Assembly (NCBI GenBank): GCA_002281855.1 | Contig: NCHQ01000006.1 | Location: 62,001 to 126,000 of the forward strand | Direction of reading: 5' to 3' | Origin: Rhodospirillales bacterium 24-66-33 | GTDB taxonomy: Bacteria > Pseudomonadota > Alphaproteobacteria > Reyranellales > Reyranellaceae | Length of the DNA: 64,000 bases | Shown here: piece by piece, positions 1 to 8,488 of the stretch | Numbering within the stretch: position 1 is the stretch's first letter | How the letters are laid out: every line of letters starts with the position of its first letter | Notes under the pieces: model-generated | Database searches by the model: none | What the model was told of the DNA's origin: nothing | What the model saw: the letters and a program-made list of their open reading frames with translations, nothing else | Made by a program: the position numbers and the translations under genes

Positions 1-172
1 GTCGGGGTGTCGGCATGGGCACCCCCGGGCATGCCGATGCGGTGAATCGCCATTGGGAAAATGTAGGTAGTGCGGGGAGCACGGTCAATGAAGCCGCTCT
101 CGAATGCCGGATGGCGTCTGGATTCGCCCTCGTCCGGGCGCTACACCGGCCGCCCGCCCGCAGGAGAAATAA

Positions 173-892
173 ATGCGCCCATCAGGCCGCGCCCCCGACC
201 AGCTTCGCCAGGTTTCCCTGGAACCCGGCTTTTCCCGTCACGCGGAGGGATCGTGCCTGGTGAAGTTCGGCGACACGCACGTTCTCTGCACCGCCTCGGT
301 CGACGAGAAGGTGCCGCCCTGGATGCGCAACAGCGGCCGCGGCTGGGTCACGGCCGAATACGGCATGCTGCCGCGCTCGACCCATACCCGCACGGACCGT
401 GAGGCCGCGCGCGGCAAGCAGTCGGGCCGCACCCAGGAGATTCAGCGCCTGATCGGCCGCTCGCTGCGCGCCGTCGTGAACCTGCAGGCCATGGGCGAGC
501 GCCAGATCAACATCGACTGCGACGTGCTGCAGGCCGACGGCGGCACACGCACGGCCAGCATCACCGGCGCGTGGGTGGCCCTGCACTTCGCCTACGAGCG
601 CCTGATCAAGGACGGCAAGCTGGCGGTCAATCCGCTGACGGGTACGGTCGCGGCCGTATCGTGCGGCCTGTGGGAAGGCACCGCGGTGCTCGACCTCGAC
701 TATCCCGAGGATTCCAAGGCCGATGCCGATGCCAACTTCGTGCTGACCGGCGCCGGCGGCATCGTGGAAGTGCAGGGCACGGCCGAGAAGGACCCGTTCA
801 CCGAGGCGCAGTTCCTCGAACTGCTGGCTCTGGCCAAGAAGGGCATCGGCGAACTGGTGGACCTGCAGAAACTCGCCATCGGGAAGAGCTGA
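173..892 (+). CDS. rph: Ribonuclease PH
   Basis: A phosphate-dependent 3'-5' exoribonuclease that trims tRNA 3' ends in the cytoplasm. The 239-residue length is normal for the family. The phosphate-binding arginines of the family fall at R86 ([16 protein letters not shown]) and R126 (GGTRTAS), and the acidic segment LDLDYPEDS matches the metal-binding region. The ATG at 173 follows a GGAGAAAT ribosome-binding site. The stop overlaps the rdgB start in a TGATG, so the two are translationally coupled. The 172 bases upstream hold no gene that I can support. In relatives hrcA is often divergent here, but it is not visible in the window. Confidence 0.97.
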   Translation: MRPSGRAPDQLRQVSLEPGFSRHAEGSCLVKFGDTHVLCTASVDEKVPPWMRNSGRGWVTAEYGMLPRSTHTRTDREAARGKQSGRTQEIQRLIGRSLRAVVNLQAMGERQINIDCDVLQADGGTRTASITGAWVALHFAYERLIKDGKLAVNPLTGTVAAVSCGLWEGTAVLDLDYPEDSKADADANFVLTGAGGIVEVQGTAEKDPFTEAQFLELLALAKKGIGELVDLQKLAIGKS

Positions 893-1506
893 TGGCGCGG
901 CGCTTCGCCCTGCCCAAGCTCGTTGTGGCGACCCACAATCGCGGCAAGGCGGGCGAGATCCGCACGATGCTGGCCCCGTTCGGCGTCGAGATCGTCTCGG
1001 CCGCCGATCTCGGCCTGCCGGCGCCCGACGAGACGGGAACGACCTTCGAGGACAATGCCACCCTGAAGGCGCTGGCCGCCGTGCGGGGAAGCGGATTGCC
1101 GTCGCTGGCCGACGATTCCGGTCTCAGCGTGCACGCGCTCGATCACCAGCCCGGCGTCTACACCGCCGACTGGGAAGGCCCGACGCGCGACGCCATGGTC
1201 GGCATGCGCCGCATCCAGGACGAGCTGGCAGCGCGCAAGGTGCCCAAGACCGATGCGGCGCGCCTGGCGACCTTCCATTGCGTGCTGGCGCTGGCCTGGC
1301 CCGACGAGCATGTCGAGCTGTTCCATGGCACGCTCGACGGCGCCATCGTCTGGCCGCCGCGCGGTACGGGCGGTCATGGCTACGATCCCTGCTTCCAGCC
1401 GGTTGGCGAGAGGCGTACGACGGCGGAAATGTCGGACACCGAGAAGAACGCCATCAGCCATCGCGGCCGCGCCTTCCGGATGATGGTCGAGGCCTGCTTC
1501 GGATGA
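892..1506 (+). CDS. rdgB: RdgB/HAM1 non-canonical purine NTP pyrophosphatase
   Basis: Hydrolyses dITP, ITP and XTP to monophosphates, keeping deaminated purines out of DNA and RNA. The 204-residue protein starts at an ATG that overlaps the rph stop. The family signature is clear: the N-terminal VVATHNRGKAGEI (substrate loop), TFEDNATLKA, then LADDSGLSV with the catalytic aspartates, and the C-terminal GTGGHGYDPCFQP followed by EKNAISHRGRA. The stop overlaps the hemW start as ATGA. The rph-rdgB-hemW order is a widely conserved alphaproteobacterial operon. Confidence 0.97.
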   Translation: MARRFALPKLVVATHNRGKAGEIRTMLAPFGVEIVSAADLGLPAPDETGTTFEDNATLKALAAVRGSGLPSLADDSGLSVHALDHQPGVYTADWEGPTRDAMVGMRRIQDELAARKVPKTDAARLATFHCVLALAWPDEHVELFHGTLDGAIVWPPRGTGGHGYDPCFQPVGERRTTAEMSDTEKNAISHRGRAFRMMVEACFG

Positions 1507-2657
1507 GCCGGGCGCCCCTGGGCGTCTATGTCCACTGGCCCTTCTGCAAGTCGAAGTGCCCCTATTGCGATTTCAACAGCCACGTGCGCGACGGCGTCGA
1601 GCAGGCGCGCTGGCGCACGGCGCTCCTGCGCGAGCTGGAGCATGCCGCCCGCGAGGCCCCGGACCGCCGGGTCGAGACGATGTTCTTCGGCGGCGGCACG
1701 CCCTCGCTGATGGAGCCCGAGACCGTCGCCGCGCTGATCGCGCGCACGCGGCAACTCTGGGACAGTGCGCCCGAGGTCGAGATCACTCTGGAGGCCAATC
1801 CGACCTCGGTCGAGGCCAGCCGCTTCGCCGCCCTGGCCGAGGCCGGCGTCAATCGCGTGTCGCTCGGCGTCCAGGCGCTCGAACCGCAGGCGCTGAAATT
1901 CCTCGGGCGCGAACATTCCACGGACGAGGCGCTGGACGCGCTCGCCACGGCGCGACGTCATTTCGCGCGCCATTCCTTCGACCTGATCTATGCGCGGCCC
2001 GGCCAGACGCCGGAGGCCTGGGCCGAGGAGCTGGAGCGGGCGCTCGCGCTGGCCGGCGAGCACCTGTCGCTCTACCAGCTCACGATCGAGCGCGGGACGC
2101 GCTTCTTCACGGACCATGCCCGCGGCACCTTCGTCCTGCCGGATGAGGACGCGTCCGCCGCGATGTTCGAGCACACGCAGGCCCGGCTGGCCCAGGCCGG
2201 CCTGCCGGCCTACGAGATTTCGAACCATGCACGCCCCGGTGCCGCCTGCCGCCATAATTTGATCTACTGGCGGTATCAGGATTACGTCGGAATCGGACCC
2301 GGCGCCCATGGCCGCTTTGCCGTGGGATCGACCAAGAAGGCGACCCGCCGGTCGAGCGGGCCTGAAGCCTGGCTCGAGTCCGTCGAGCGCGCGGGCCACG
2401 GCACGGCGGAAACCTCGTCGGTCGAAGGGCGGGACATGGTGGAGGAGGCATTGATGATGGGACTGAGGCTGGCCGACGGCATCGACCGCGCCACCTTTGC
2501 CTCCGTCACGAGCGTCGACCCGGTCGAAGCGATCGAGACCGCGCGGCTCGAACCGCTGGTGCGCGCGGGCTTCCTCGAGGTGGACTCCACCCATCTGCGC
2601 GCGACCGCGGAGGGTCGGCAGCGGCTCAACGCCCTTCTCGAGCGGCTGGTCGCATGA
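1503..2657 (+). CDS. hemW: Radical SAM protein HemW (heme chaperone, coproporphyrinogen oxidase-like)
   Basis: A 384-residue radical SAM protein of the HemN/HemW group. The cluster cysteines are C15, C19 and C22 in CKSKCPYC, preceded by the typical VYVHWPF. The family hallmarks FGGGTPSLM, EANPTS, RVSLGVQ and YEISNHA (with N and H for the heme-handling C-terminus) are present. It lacks the longer N-terminus of true HemN, so heme insertion rather than coproporphyrinogen oxidation is the likelier role. That assignment rests on family knowledge. The ATG at 1503 overlaps the rdgB stop and the TGA overlaps the next ATG, so it sits inside a tightly coupled operon. Confidence 0.95.
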   Translation: MSRAPLGVYVHWPFCKSKCPYCDFNSHVRDGVEQARWRTALLRELEHAAREAPDRRVETMFFGGGTPSLMEPETVAALIARTRQLWDSAPEVEITLEANPTSVEASRFAALAEAGVNRVSLGVQALEPQALKFLGREHSTDEALDALATARRHFARHSFDLIYARPGQTPEAWAEELERALALAGEHLSLYQLTIERGTRFFTDHARGTFVLPDEDASAAMFEHTQARLAQAGLPAYEISNHARPGAACRHNLIYWRYQDYVGIGPGAHGRFAVGSTKKATRRSSGPEAWLESVERAGHGTAETSSVEGRDMVEEALMMGLRLADGIDRATFASVTSVDPVEAIETARLEPLVRAGFLEVDSTHLRATAEGRQRLNALLERLVA

Positions 2658-3499
2658 GGATCCTGTCCGCCCTGGTCGCACTGGTGGCGCTGACGGGCGC
2701 CGCCGCGGCGCAATCGCAACAGCCGCCGCAGAAGCCGGCGGCAAAGCCCGCGGCGGCACCGGCCGCCAAGCCTGGCCCAAAGTCGCCCTTCACGCCGCCG
2801 GCCTTCAAGATCACCATCGCCACCGAGGGCGCCTTCCCGCCCTTCAACTATCTCGACCGCAAGGGCATGCCGGCCGGCTTCGAGATGGAGCTGGCGCAGG
2901 AAGCCTGCCAGCGCATCAAGGCCGAGTGTGAGTTCATCGCGCTCAAATGGGACGAGCTGGTTCCCGGCCTGCTGGACAAGAAGTTCGACATCATCATGTC
3001 GTCGATGGAAGTGACGCGCGAGCGACGCCAGCGCATGGGCCTGTCGCGTCGCTACTACCTGTCGCCCGGGGCCTTCATCGCCCCCAAGGGCGCGCCCTAT
3101 GACGGGCCGCCGTCGCTGCTGCGCAACAAGCGCATCGGCATCCAGCGCGATTCCACGCACGCCGACTGGGCCGACAAGAGCTTCCGCCGCTCCGCCCAGC
3201 TCAAGCGCTACGCCTCGGTCGCCGAGGCGCTGAACGCCCTGGCCAACGACGAGGTCGACGCGGTGTTCGGCGACAAGGCTCAGCTCTGGCTGTGGAGCCG
3301 GAAGCCGGAAGGCAGTTGCTGCGAGCTGGTCGGTCAAGACATCAAGGACACCCAGACCCTGGGCGTCGGCGTCGCCGCAGGCCTGCGCAAGGAAGACGCA
3401 AAGCTGCGCGAGGCGCTGAACAAGGCGTTCGGCGAGATGATGGCCGACGGCACCTACAAGAAGATCAACGAGAAGTATTTTCCGTTCGCGCTGAATTGA
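2654..3499 (+). CDS. Family 3 ABC transporter solute-binding protein, amino-acid type
   Basis: A 281-residue periplasmic binding protein. Residues 1-20 form a signal peptide ending near AAAAQ. Residues 21-46 are a Pro/Ala/Lys-rich linker, and the binding domain starts at KITIATEGAFPPFNYLD, the standard entry of the family 3 (polar amino acid) fold. The motifs GFEMELAQ, LDKKFDIIMSSMEVTRERRQ and VFGDKAQL fit this family. The start overlaps the hemW stop (ATGA). No permease or ATPase lies alongside, so it is an orphan and its ligand cannot be read from the sequence. The Ala/Pro linker is unusual for a soluble binding protein. Confidence 0.9.
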   Translation: MRILSALVALVALTGAAAAQSQQPPQKPAAKPAAAPAAKPGPKSPFTPPAFKITIATEGAFPPFNYLDRKGMPAGFEMELAQEACQRIKAECEFIALKWDELVPGLLDKKFDIIMSSMEVTRERRQRMGLSRRYYLSPGAFIAPKGAPYDGPPSLLRNKRIGIQRDSTHADWADKSFRRSAQLKRYASVAEALNALANDEVDAVFGDKAQLWLWSRKPEGSCCELVGQDIKDTQTLGVGVAAGLRKEDAKLREALNKAFGEMMADGTYKKINEKYFPFALN

Positions 3500-3506
3500 G
3501 ATAGCC

Positions 3507-3570
3507 CGTCGTCTCGACCGAAGCGCCGCAGGCGCGTAGCGGAGAGACCTTGCCGAAGCAAAAGGCCTTC
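3507..3570. repeat. Truncated copy of dispersed hairpin repeat (family B)
   Basis: The left half of the family B element described at 3885. It begins with CGTCGTCTCGACCG and includes the inner segment AGCGGAGAGACCTT. It then diverges before reaching the right arm. It lies between the binding-protein gene and the GIY-YIG gene. Confidence 0.7.
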
Positions 3571-3585
3571 GCAGAATAGACCCTT

Positions 3586-3873
3586 ATGGCGCGCCAACCC
3601 GTCGTCTACATTCTCGCCAGTGCGAACCATCGCGCACTCTACATCGGAATCACGACCGATATGGGTCGTCGGCTGGACGAGCACCGCCAGGGACTTTCGG
3701 AGCATACGTCTCGCTACAACATCACCAAACTCGTCTACCTCGAGTCACACGCGACAGCGCCACAAGCCATCGAGCGCGAGAAGCAGATCGAGAAGTGGCG
3801 TCGCGACAAGAAGATCGCGCTGATCGAAAGCGCCAACCCCGAATGGTTGGATCTGTCGAACGAGATACTCTAG
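3586..3873 (+). CDS. Small GIY-YIG nuclease-family protein
   Basis: A 95-residue stand-alone GIY-YIG domain of the type often annotated as a putative endonuclease. VYIL at residues 7-10 and YIGIT at 19-23 are the two motif strands. R28/R29 in MGRRLDEH and the glutamates in AIEREKQIEKW fit the catalytic arginine and the metal-binding glutamate. The protein has only the nuclease core and no recognisable target-binding domain. Family B hairpin repeats flank it on both sides, which is the main hint to its biology. Its role is unknown; DNA repair or a selfish element are both possible. Confidence 0.85.
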   Translation: MARQPVVYILASANHRALYIGITTDMGRRLDEHRQGLSEHTSRYNITKLVYLESHATAPQAIEREKQIEKWRRDKKIALIESANPEWLDLSNEIL

Positions 3874-3884
3874 CTCGCAATATC

Positions 3885-4032
3885 CGTCGTCTCAGGGCGG
3901 CGGTTACCCCGCCCGAACCGGAGCACCGAAGGTGCGGCGTGGAGAGACCTTCGTTCAACCAAAAGCCGGCAAATCGCAGAGAGAAGATCTCTCCACTACG
4001 CCTCGCCACGCGAGGCTCCGGTCGAGATGACG
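3885..4032. repeat. Dispersed hairpin repeat, family B (long copy 1)
   Basis: An imperfect long palindrome of about 120-150 bases. The outer arms are the CCGTCGTCTCGACCGGAGC type on the left and the GCTCCGGTCGAGATGACGG type on the right. The inner arms are GGAGTGGAGAGACCTT and AAGATCTCTCCACTACGC. The centre is a conserved CAAAAGCCGGCAAATCGCAG. In this copy the left outer arm is disturbed by an extra CAGGGCGGCGGTTACCCCGC segment. It has no coding capacity of its own. Confidence 0.8.
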
Positions 4033-4043
4033 GTTCTATTTTG

Positions 4044-4172
4044 TCAGTCGCCTCGACCGAAGCGCCGCAGGCGCGGAGTGGACAGACCTTCGTTCAGCCA
4101 AAAGCCGGCAAATCGTGGAGAGAAGATCTCTCCACTATGCCTTGCTGCGCGAGGCTCCGGTCGAGGTGACGG
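4044..4172. repeat. Dispersed hairpin repeat, family B (long copy 2)
   Basis: A second complete copy in the same orientation as copy 1, separated from it by about 12 bases. Inner arms, centre and right arm match copy 1 closely. The left arm reads TCGCCTCGACCGAAGC. Together with the copies on either side it fills the 375 bases between the GIY-YIG gene and the GntR gene, where I see no other feature. Confidence 0.8.
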
Positions 4173-4184
4173 TTCCACTTTATC

Positions 4185-4231
4185 CGTCGTCTCGACCGGA
4201 GCACCGAAGGTGCGGAGTGGAGAGATGACGG
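4185..4231. repeat. Short derivative of family B repeat
   Basis: A 47-base copy whose left half runs straight into the last bases of the right arm (AGTGGAGAG then ATGACGG), as if the middle had been deleted. A T-run follows on the plus strand. It lies just beyond the stop codon of the minus-strand GntR gene. Confidence 0.65.
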
Positions 4232-4248
4232 ATTTTTTCGGCGTCGTC

Positions 4249-4920
4249 TCAAGCCGCGTTGATTGCGGCGAAGGCTTCGAAGGCGTCTTCGACCAGGCTG
4301 ACGTGGTGGATCATGGCGGCGTGGGCGCCGGTGGCGTCGCCGGACACGATCGCGCGGACGACGGCGTCGTGTTCCTGGTTGGAGCGCAGCAGGCGGCCGT
4401 CCACGCGGAACTGGGCGCGGCGATAGGGGCCGACGCGGCGGCGCAGGTTCATCGCATAGTCGGCGAGCGGCGCATTGTGCGCTCCCACATAGATCGCCGA
4501 ATGGAAGGCGACGTTGGCATCGGAATAGGCTTCGGTCTCGCCCGCCGACGCGAGCGCCATCATCGCCTCGTGCCGCGCCTGAAGACGACGGCGCTCGATC
4601 GGCGTCATGCTCATCGCTGCGAGCCGGGCGCAGGTCGCTTCCATCTCGGCCATGGCCACGAACAGGCTCTCGATTTCCTCCGGCGTCGCCTTGGACACGA
4701 TCGCGCCCTTGCGCGGTCGCATGTCGATCAGGCCGCTCATCGCCAGCTGGCGCAACGCCTCACGGACCGGGGTGCGCGACACGCCATGCTGCTCGGCGAG
4801 ACCCACCTCATCGAGGCGTTCACCGGGCGGCAAGGTGCCGTTCAGGATGCCGTCGGCAATGGCCGAGGCGAGTTTGTCGGCGAGGGTGGGATTGGGATCG
4901 GAGCTCATGGCGACCTGCAT
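4249..4920 (-). CDS. GntR-family transcriptional regulator (FCD domain)
   Basis: A 223-residue regulator. Residues about 12-75 are the winged helix of the GntR family, with LPPGERLDE and HGVSRTPVREALRQL as the recognition region. Residues about 95-220 form the all-helical FCD ligand domain. Its histidines, in VAFHSAIY and MIHHVSLVED, fit the usual metal and ligand site. A second ATG four codons later (4908) is an alternative start. It is divergent from the BMP-type transporter operon, and near-palindromic TGCATACAAT sites lie on both sides of the gap, so it probably controls that operon and itself. Confidence 0.93.
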   Translation of the reverse strand: MQVAMSSDPNPTLADKLASAIADGILNGTLPPGERLDEVGLAEQHGVSRTPVREALRQLAMSGLIDMRPRKGAIVSKATPEEIESLFVAMAEMEATCARLAAMSMTPIERRRLQARHEAMMALASAGETEAYSDANVAFHSAIYVGAHNAPLADYAMNLRRRVGPYRRAQFRVDGRLLRSNQEHDAVVRAIVSGDATGAHAAMIHHVSLVEDAFEAFAAINAA

Positions 4921-4996
4921 ACAATATCAATGCCAAAGCGAATATATGTGCACATGGTGTCCAAAAAGAATGCAAGACGATGAAATTGCATACAAT
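4916..4996. promoter_or_regulatory. Candidate GntR operator pair
   Basis: The decamer TGCATACAAT occurs at 4916-4925, overlapping the gntR start codon, and again at 4987-4996 inside the imperfect palindrome ATTGCATACAAT. The two copies are 71 bases apart in the same orientation. Sites of the form TTGTATGCAA are common for FCD-type GntR proteins. Assignment to this regulator is inference from position. The rest of the gap up to 5170 shows no further clear signal. Confidence 0.5.
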
Positions 4997-5170
4997 TAAG
5001 ATTGACATCAGCAGGGCACGCCGCCCCGGCTGAAAGCGCGAGAGTGCCGTGTTTGCTCGGTTTTTCCGCAAGACCGGGCCAGAAACCCCTGCTTTCGAGG
5101 CGTGGCACACCGCTTGCTGTTTCCCTTGCGGGGCCGCGACGGCCGGACACGCGATCGAGGGGGACGTTCG

Positions 5171-6283
5171 ATGATCGACAAGTTCAATATCGGCCGACGG
5201 GCACTTCTGGGCGGTGCGGCGAGCGCGGTCGCTTTCGGTCTCGCGGGCGGCGCCCAGGCGCAGAAGCCGCTGGTGGTGGGCTTCATCTATGTCGGGCCGC
5301 GCGACGACTACGGCTACAACCAGGCCCATGCCGAGGGCGCGGCCGTCCTGAAGAAGATGGCCGGCGTGAAGGTCGTCGAGGAAGAGAAGGTGCCGGAGAC
5401 CGTCGCCGTCGAGAAATCGATGGAGAGCATGATCAACATGGACGGCGCCACCCTGCTGTTCCCGACCTCGTTCGGCTACTTCGACCCGCACATGCTGCGC
5501 ATGGCGGCCAAGTATCCGAAGATCCAGTTCCGCCACTGCGGCGGCCTGTGGACCGCGGGCAAGAACCCGATGAACACCGGCAGCTACTTCGGCTACATCG
5601 ACGAGGCGCAGTATCTCAGCGGCATCGTCGCCGGCTCGACCACCAAGAGCGGCAAGATCGGCTTCGTCGCGGCCAAGCCGATTCCGCAAGTGCTGCGCAA
5701 CATCAACGCCTTCACCATGGGCGCGCGTTCGGTGAATCCCAAGGTCACCTGCCAGGTGATCTTCACCGGCGACTGGTCGCTGCCGGTCAAGGAAGCGGAG
5801 GCCACCAACTCGATGATCGCACAGGGCGTCGACGTCGTGACCTGCCATGTCGACAGCCCGAAGGTCGTGATCGAGACAGCCGAACGCGCCGGCATCTACA
5901 CCTGCGGCTACCACACCAACCAGGCCAAGCTCGCCCCCAAGGGCTACCTCACCGGTGCCGAGTGGCAGTGGGAGAAGATCTACGTCGACTTCGTCGAGAC
6001 GATGAAGAAGGGCGGCGTACCGGGCAACTTCGTGCGCGGCGGCCTCAAGGAAGGCTACGTCAAGAACTCGCCCTTCGGTCCGGCCGTGTCCGATGCCGCC
6101 AAGGCCAAGGTCGAGGAGGCCCGAAAGGGCATCGTCGACGGCAGCTTCGCGATCTTCAAGGGGCCGCTGAAGGACAACAAGGGCAACACCGTCATCGCCG
6201 CCGGCACGACCTACACCCAGACCGAGCCGGTCCTCGAGGGCATGAACTACCTTGTCGAAGGCGTTCTGGGCGCGACGTCCTAA
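5171..6283 (+). CDS. BMP-family (Med/PnrA-like) ABC transporter substrate-binding protein
   Basis: A 370-residue binding protein of the basic membrane protein family, which mostly binds nucleosides or related rings. Residues 1-30 are a signal peptide with an Arg-Arg (GRRALLGGAA), possibly Tat-type, cleaved near AQAQ. The mature domain has VGFIYVGPRDDYGYN, FPTSFGYFDP and VTCHVDSPKV, typical of the fold. The ATG at 5171 follows GAGGGGGACG; an in-frame codon at 5102 lacks a ribosome site. It is first in an operon with two permeases, a hydrolase and a double ATPase. Confidence 0.94.
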   Translation: MIDKFNIGRRALLGGAASAVAFGLAGGAQAQKPLVVGFIYVGPRDDYGYNQAHAEGAAVLKKMAGVKVVEEEKVPETVAVEKSMESMINMDGATLLFPTSFGYFDPHMLRMAAKYPKIQFRHCGGLWTAGKNPMNTGSYFGYIDEAQYLSGIVAGSTTKSGKIGFVAAKPIPQVLRNINAFTMGARSVNPKVTCQVIFTGDWSLPVKEAEATNSMIAQGVDVVTCHVDSPKVVIETAERAGIYTCGYHTNQAKLAPKGYLTGAEWQWEKIYVDFVETMKKGGVPGNFVRGGLKEGYVKNSPFGPAVSDAAKAKVEEARKGIVDGSFAIFKGPLKDNKGNTVIAAGTTYTQTEPVLEGMNYLVEGVLGATS

Positions 6284-6316
6284 GGGCCGCGCACGCGTGA
6301 GGCGAGCAACTCTTCT

Positions 6317-6450
6317 TCTCCTCCCCCGTCTCACGGGGGAGGCCGGGAGGGGGAAAGCAAAACGATGATTGCCGACCGGGAAGAGATCAGACTTATGGCT
6401 GTCCCCCTCCGACCCTTCGGGCCACCTCCCCCGCATGACGGGGGAGGAAG
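6317..6450. repeat. Inverted repeat, family C (CTCCCCCGT hairpins)
   Basis: Two GC-rich hairpins face each other: CCTCCCCCGTCTCACGGGGGAGG at about 6320-6342 and a matching CACCTCCCCCG...GACGGGGGAGG at about 6424-6447. Each is a palindrome, and the whole 134-base block is also an inverted repeat. It sits between the binding-protein gene and the first permease gene, so it could form a strong RNA structure. That structure may set unequal expression of the two, as REP-like elements do after binding-protein genes. Confidence 0.75.
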
Positions 6451-6495
6451 GGTAGAGTCGATACATCTCCCTCCGCTCCAGGGGTTGGCATAGGC

Positions 6496-7551
6496 ATGAA
6501 CACGGCCCTCGAACGCATCGCCGTCTCGACGCTGGCCCTGCTGGCGGCGGCGGTGATCTTCGGCCTGCTGCTGATCCTCTATGCGGGCGTCGATCCGTTC
6601 GAGGCCTATGCGCTGATGTACCAGGGTGCGTTCGGCAGCTGGTTCTCCTTCCAGAACACGCTCACGCGCGCGGCGCCGTTGATTCTCACGGCACTGTGCA
6701 CGGCACTGCCGGCACGGCTCGGCCTGATCATCATCGGCAACGAAGGGGCACTGGTCCTGGGCGGCGTGGCGGCCGCGGCGGCCGGCGTCGCGGTCGCCGC
6801 CTCCGGACCGCTGGTGACCAATCTCGCCATGGCGGCGGCGGCGATGGTCGTGGGCGGCGCGTGGATCGCGCTGGCGGGCGGCCTGCGCCAGTATCGCGGC
6901 GTCAACGAGACGATCTCCAGCCTGCTGCTCACCTACATCGCCATCGCCCTGATGAACCATTTCGTCGAGGGCCCGCTGCGCGACCCGTCGAGCCTCAACA
7001 AGCCGTCGACGCCGCCGATCGGCGACGCCAACATGCTGGGCACGATCGGCGGCAGCGACGTCCATTGGGGCCTGGCCTTCGGCATCGTGGCCTGCCTGCT
7101 CTGCTACGGCGTGCAGCGCTTCACGACCTTCGGCTTCGCCATGCAGGTGATCGGCGGCAACCCCAAGACCGCGCGCATGATGGGCCTGAATGTCGGCCGC
7201 TACGTGCTGGTGGCCTGCGCCGCCGGCGGCGCGGCGGCGGGCCTCGCCGGCATGGTCGAAGTCGCGGCGGTGCACGGCAAGGCCAATGCCTCGCTGGCGG
7301 TCGGCTACGGCTTCACCGGCATCCTCGTCTCCTTCCTCGCGCGCCATCATCCGCTGGCGATCATTCCGGTCGCCATCCTGCTGGGCGGCATCGGCGCCAG
7401 CGGCGGGCTGCTGCAACGCCGGCTCGACCTGCCGGACGCGGCGGTGGTCGTGCTGCAGGGCATCATCTTCGTCTGCATCCTGGCCAGCGAGACGCTCTAC
7501 GGCCGGTCGTGGGCCTGGCTGTGGCGCTTCCGGGCAGTGGAGGGACGCTGA
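6496..7551 (+). CDS. ABC transporter permease, BMP/nucleoside-type (NupP-like)
   Basis: A 351-residue inner-membrane permease of the branched-chain/RbsC superfamily. It has about nine hydrophobic segments and the conserved cytoplasmic coupling region GGNPKTARMMGLNVGRYV. The segments ALCTALPARLGLIIIGNEGALVLGG and YRGVNETISSLLLTYIA are characteristic of the permease paired with BMP binding proteins. It overlaps nothing and is two bases from the next permease, which is its expected heterodimer partner. Confidence 0.94.
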   Translation: MNTALERIAVSTLALLAAAVIFGLLLILYAGVDPFEAYALMYQGAFGSWFSFQNTLTRAAPLILTALCTALPARLGLIIIGNEGALVLGGVAAAAAGVAVAASGPLVTNLAMAAAAMVVGGAWIALAGGLRQYRGVNETISSLLLTYIAIALMNHFVEGPLRDPSSLNKPSTPPIGDANMLGTIGGSDVHWGLAFGIVACLLCYGVQRFTTFGFAMQVIGGNPKTARMMGLNVGRYVLVACAAGGAAAGLAGMVEVAAVHGKANASLAVGYGFTGILVSFLARHHPLAIIPVAILLGGIGASGGLLQRRLDLPDAAVVVLQGIIFVCILASETLYGRSWAWLWRFRAVEGR

Positions 7552-7553
7552 GC

Positions 7554-8480
7554 ATGGACGGCAGCGACATCGGTCTGTGGGGCGTGCCTCTCGCCATGCT
7601 GGCGGGCGCCATCCGCGTCAGCACGCCGTTCATCTTCGTCAGCCTCGGCGAGTGCCTGACCGAGCGCAGCGGCCGCATCAACCTCGGCCTCGAAGGCACC
7701 CTGATGATGGGCGCGATGAGCGCCTACGGCACGGCGCTGCTGAGCGGCTCGCCGTGGCTCGGCGTGCTGGTGGCAGCGTTCGTCGGCCTGCTGCTGGGCG
7801 CGCTGCATGCCGCGCTGTGCCAGCTGCCCAAGGTCAACGACATCGCCACCGGCATCGGCCTGATGCTGTTCGGCACCGGCCTCGCCTTCTTCCTGGGCAA
7901 GCCCTACATCCAGCCCAAGGCGCCCAACCTCGGCGCGCTCGATCTCGGCGCCTGGAGCAGCATCCCGCAGGTGCAGCAGGCGCTGCAGGTCAATCCGCTG
8001 TTCCTCATCGGCATCGCACTCGCGTTTGCGCTGGCGTGGGCGCTTAAGAACACACGCTGGGGCCTGATCGTCCGGCTCGCCGGCGAGAGCGTCGACGCCG
8101 CCCTGGCGATCGGCGCTTCGGTCGGTCGCGTACGGCTGATGGCGACGGCGGTCGGCGGCGCCTTCGCGGGCATCGGCGGCGCCTTCCTGTCGCTCTACTA
8201 TCCCGGCAGCTGGAACGAGGGCCTTTCGAGCGGCCAGGGCCTGATGGCGGTGGCGCTGGTGATCTTCGCGCGCTGGGACCCGATCCGCTGCCTGTGGGCC
8301 TCGCTGCTGTTCGGCGCCGCCGGCGCGATCAGCCCGGCACTGCAGTCGGTCGGCGTGACCCAGGGCTACTACCTGTTCAGCGCCGCGCCCTACGTCCTCA
8401 CGCTCGCCCTGATGATCGCCACCTGCTCGCCCGCGCGCAGCGTGCGCGGCGCGCCGGCCGAGCTGGGCGCGGTCAAGTAG
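7554..8480 (+). CDS. ABC transporter permease, BMP/nucleoside-type (NupQ-like)
   Basis: The second permease, 308 residues, starting at an ATG just after the stop of the first. The entry [26 protein letters not shown] is the standard signature of this subunit, and [20 protein letters not shown] is the coupling loop. It is predicted to have eight to ten membrane segments. Together with the upstream permease it should form the membrane channel for the ligand captured by the BMP protein. Confidence 0.94.
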   Translation: MDGSDIGLWGVPLAMLAGAIRVSTPFIFVSLGECLTERSGRINLGLEGTLMMGAMSAYGTALLSGSPWLGVLVAAFVGLLLGALHAALCQLPKVNDIATGIGLMLFGTGLAFFLGKPYIQPKAPNLGALDLGAWSSIPQVQQALQVNPLFLIGIALAFALAWALKNTRWGLIVRLAGESVDAALAIGASVGRVRLMATAVGGAFAGIGGAFLSLYYPGSWNEGLSSGQGLMAVALVIFARWDPIRCLWASLLFGAAGAISPALQSVGVTQGYYLFSAAPYVLTLALMIATCSPARSVRGAPAELGAVK

Positions 8481-8488
8481 GAGCCCGC

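Noticed and set aside
1..172. A possible hrcA start on the minus strand upstream of rph
   Set aside because: The gene is often there in relatives, but no HrcA N-terminal sequence can be read in these bases.
2654..3499. A complete amino-acid ABC transporter next to hemW
   Set aside because: Only the binding protein is present; the following genes are a GIY-YIG protein and repeats, so no permease or ATPase can be assigned.
3795..4983. Open frames through the repeat cluster with RPEHRRCGVERPS- and KPANRREKISP-like peptides
   Set aside because: They are translations of the family B repeats, whose arms happen to stay open in several frames. No start with a ribosome site or family match was seen.
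4820..6466. A 548-codon minus-strand open frame across the GntR start and the BMP gene
   Set aside because: It runs antisense to a clear binding-protein gene, has low-complexity Arg/Leu/Val composition, and results from the third-position GC bias of the plus-strand gene.
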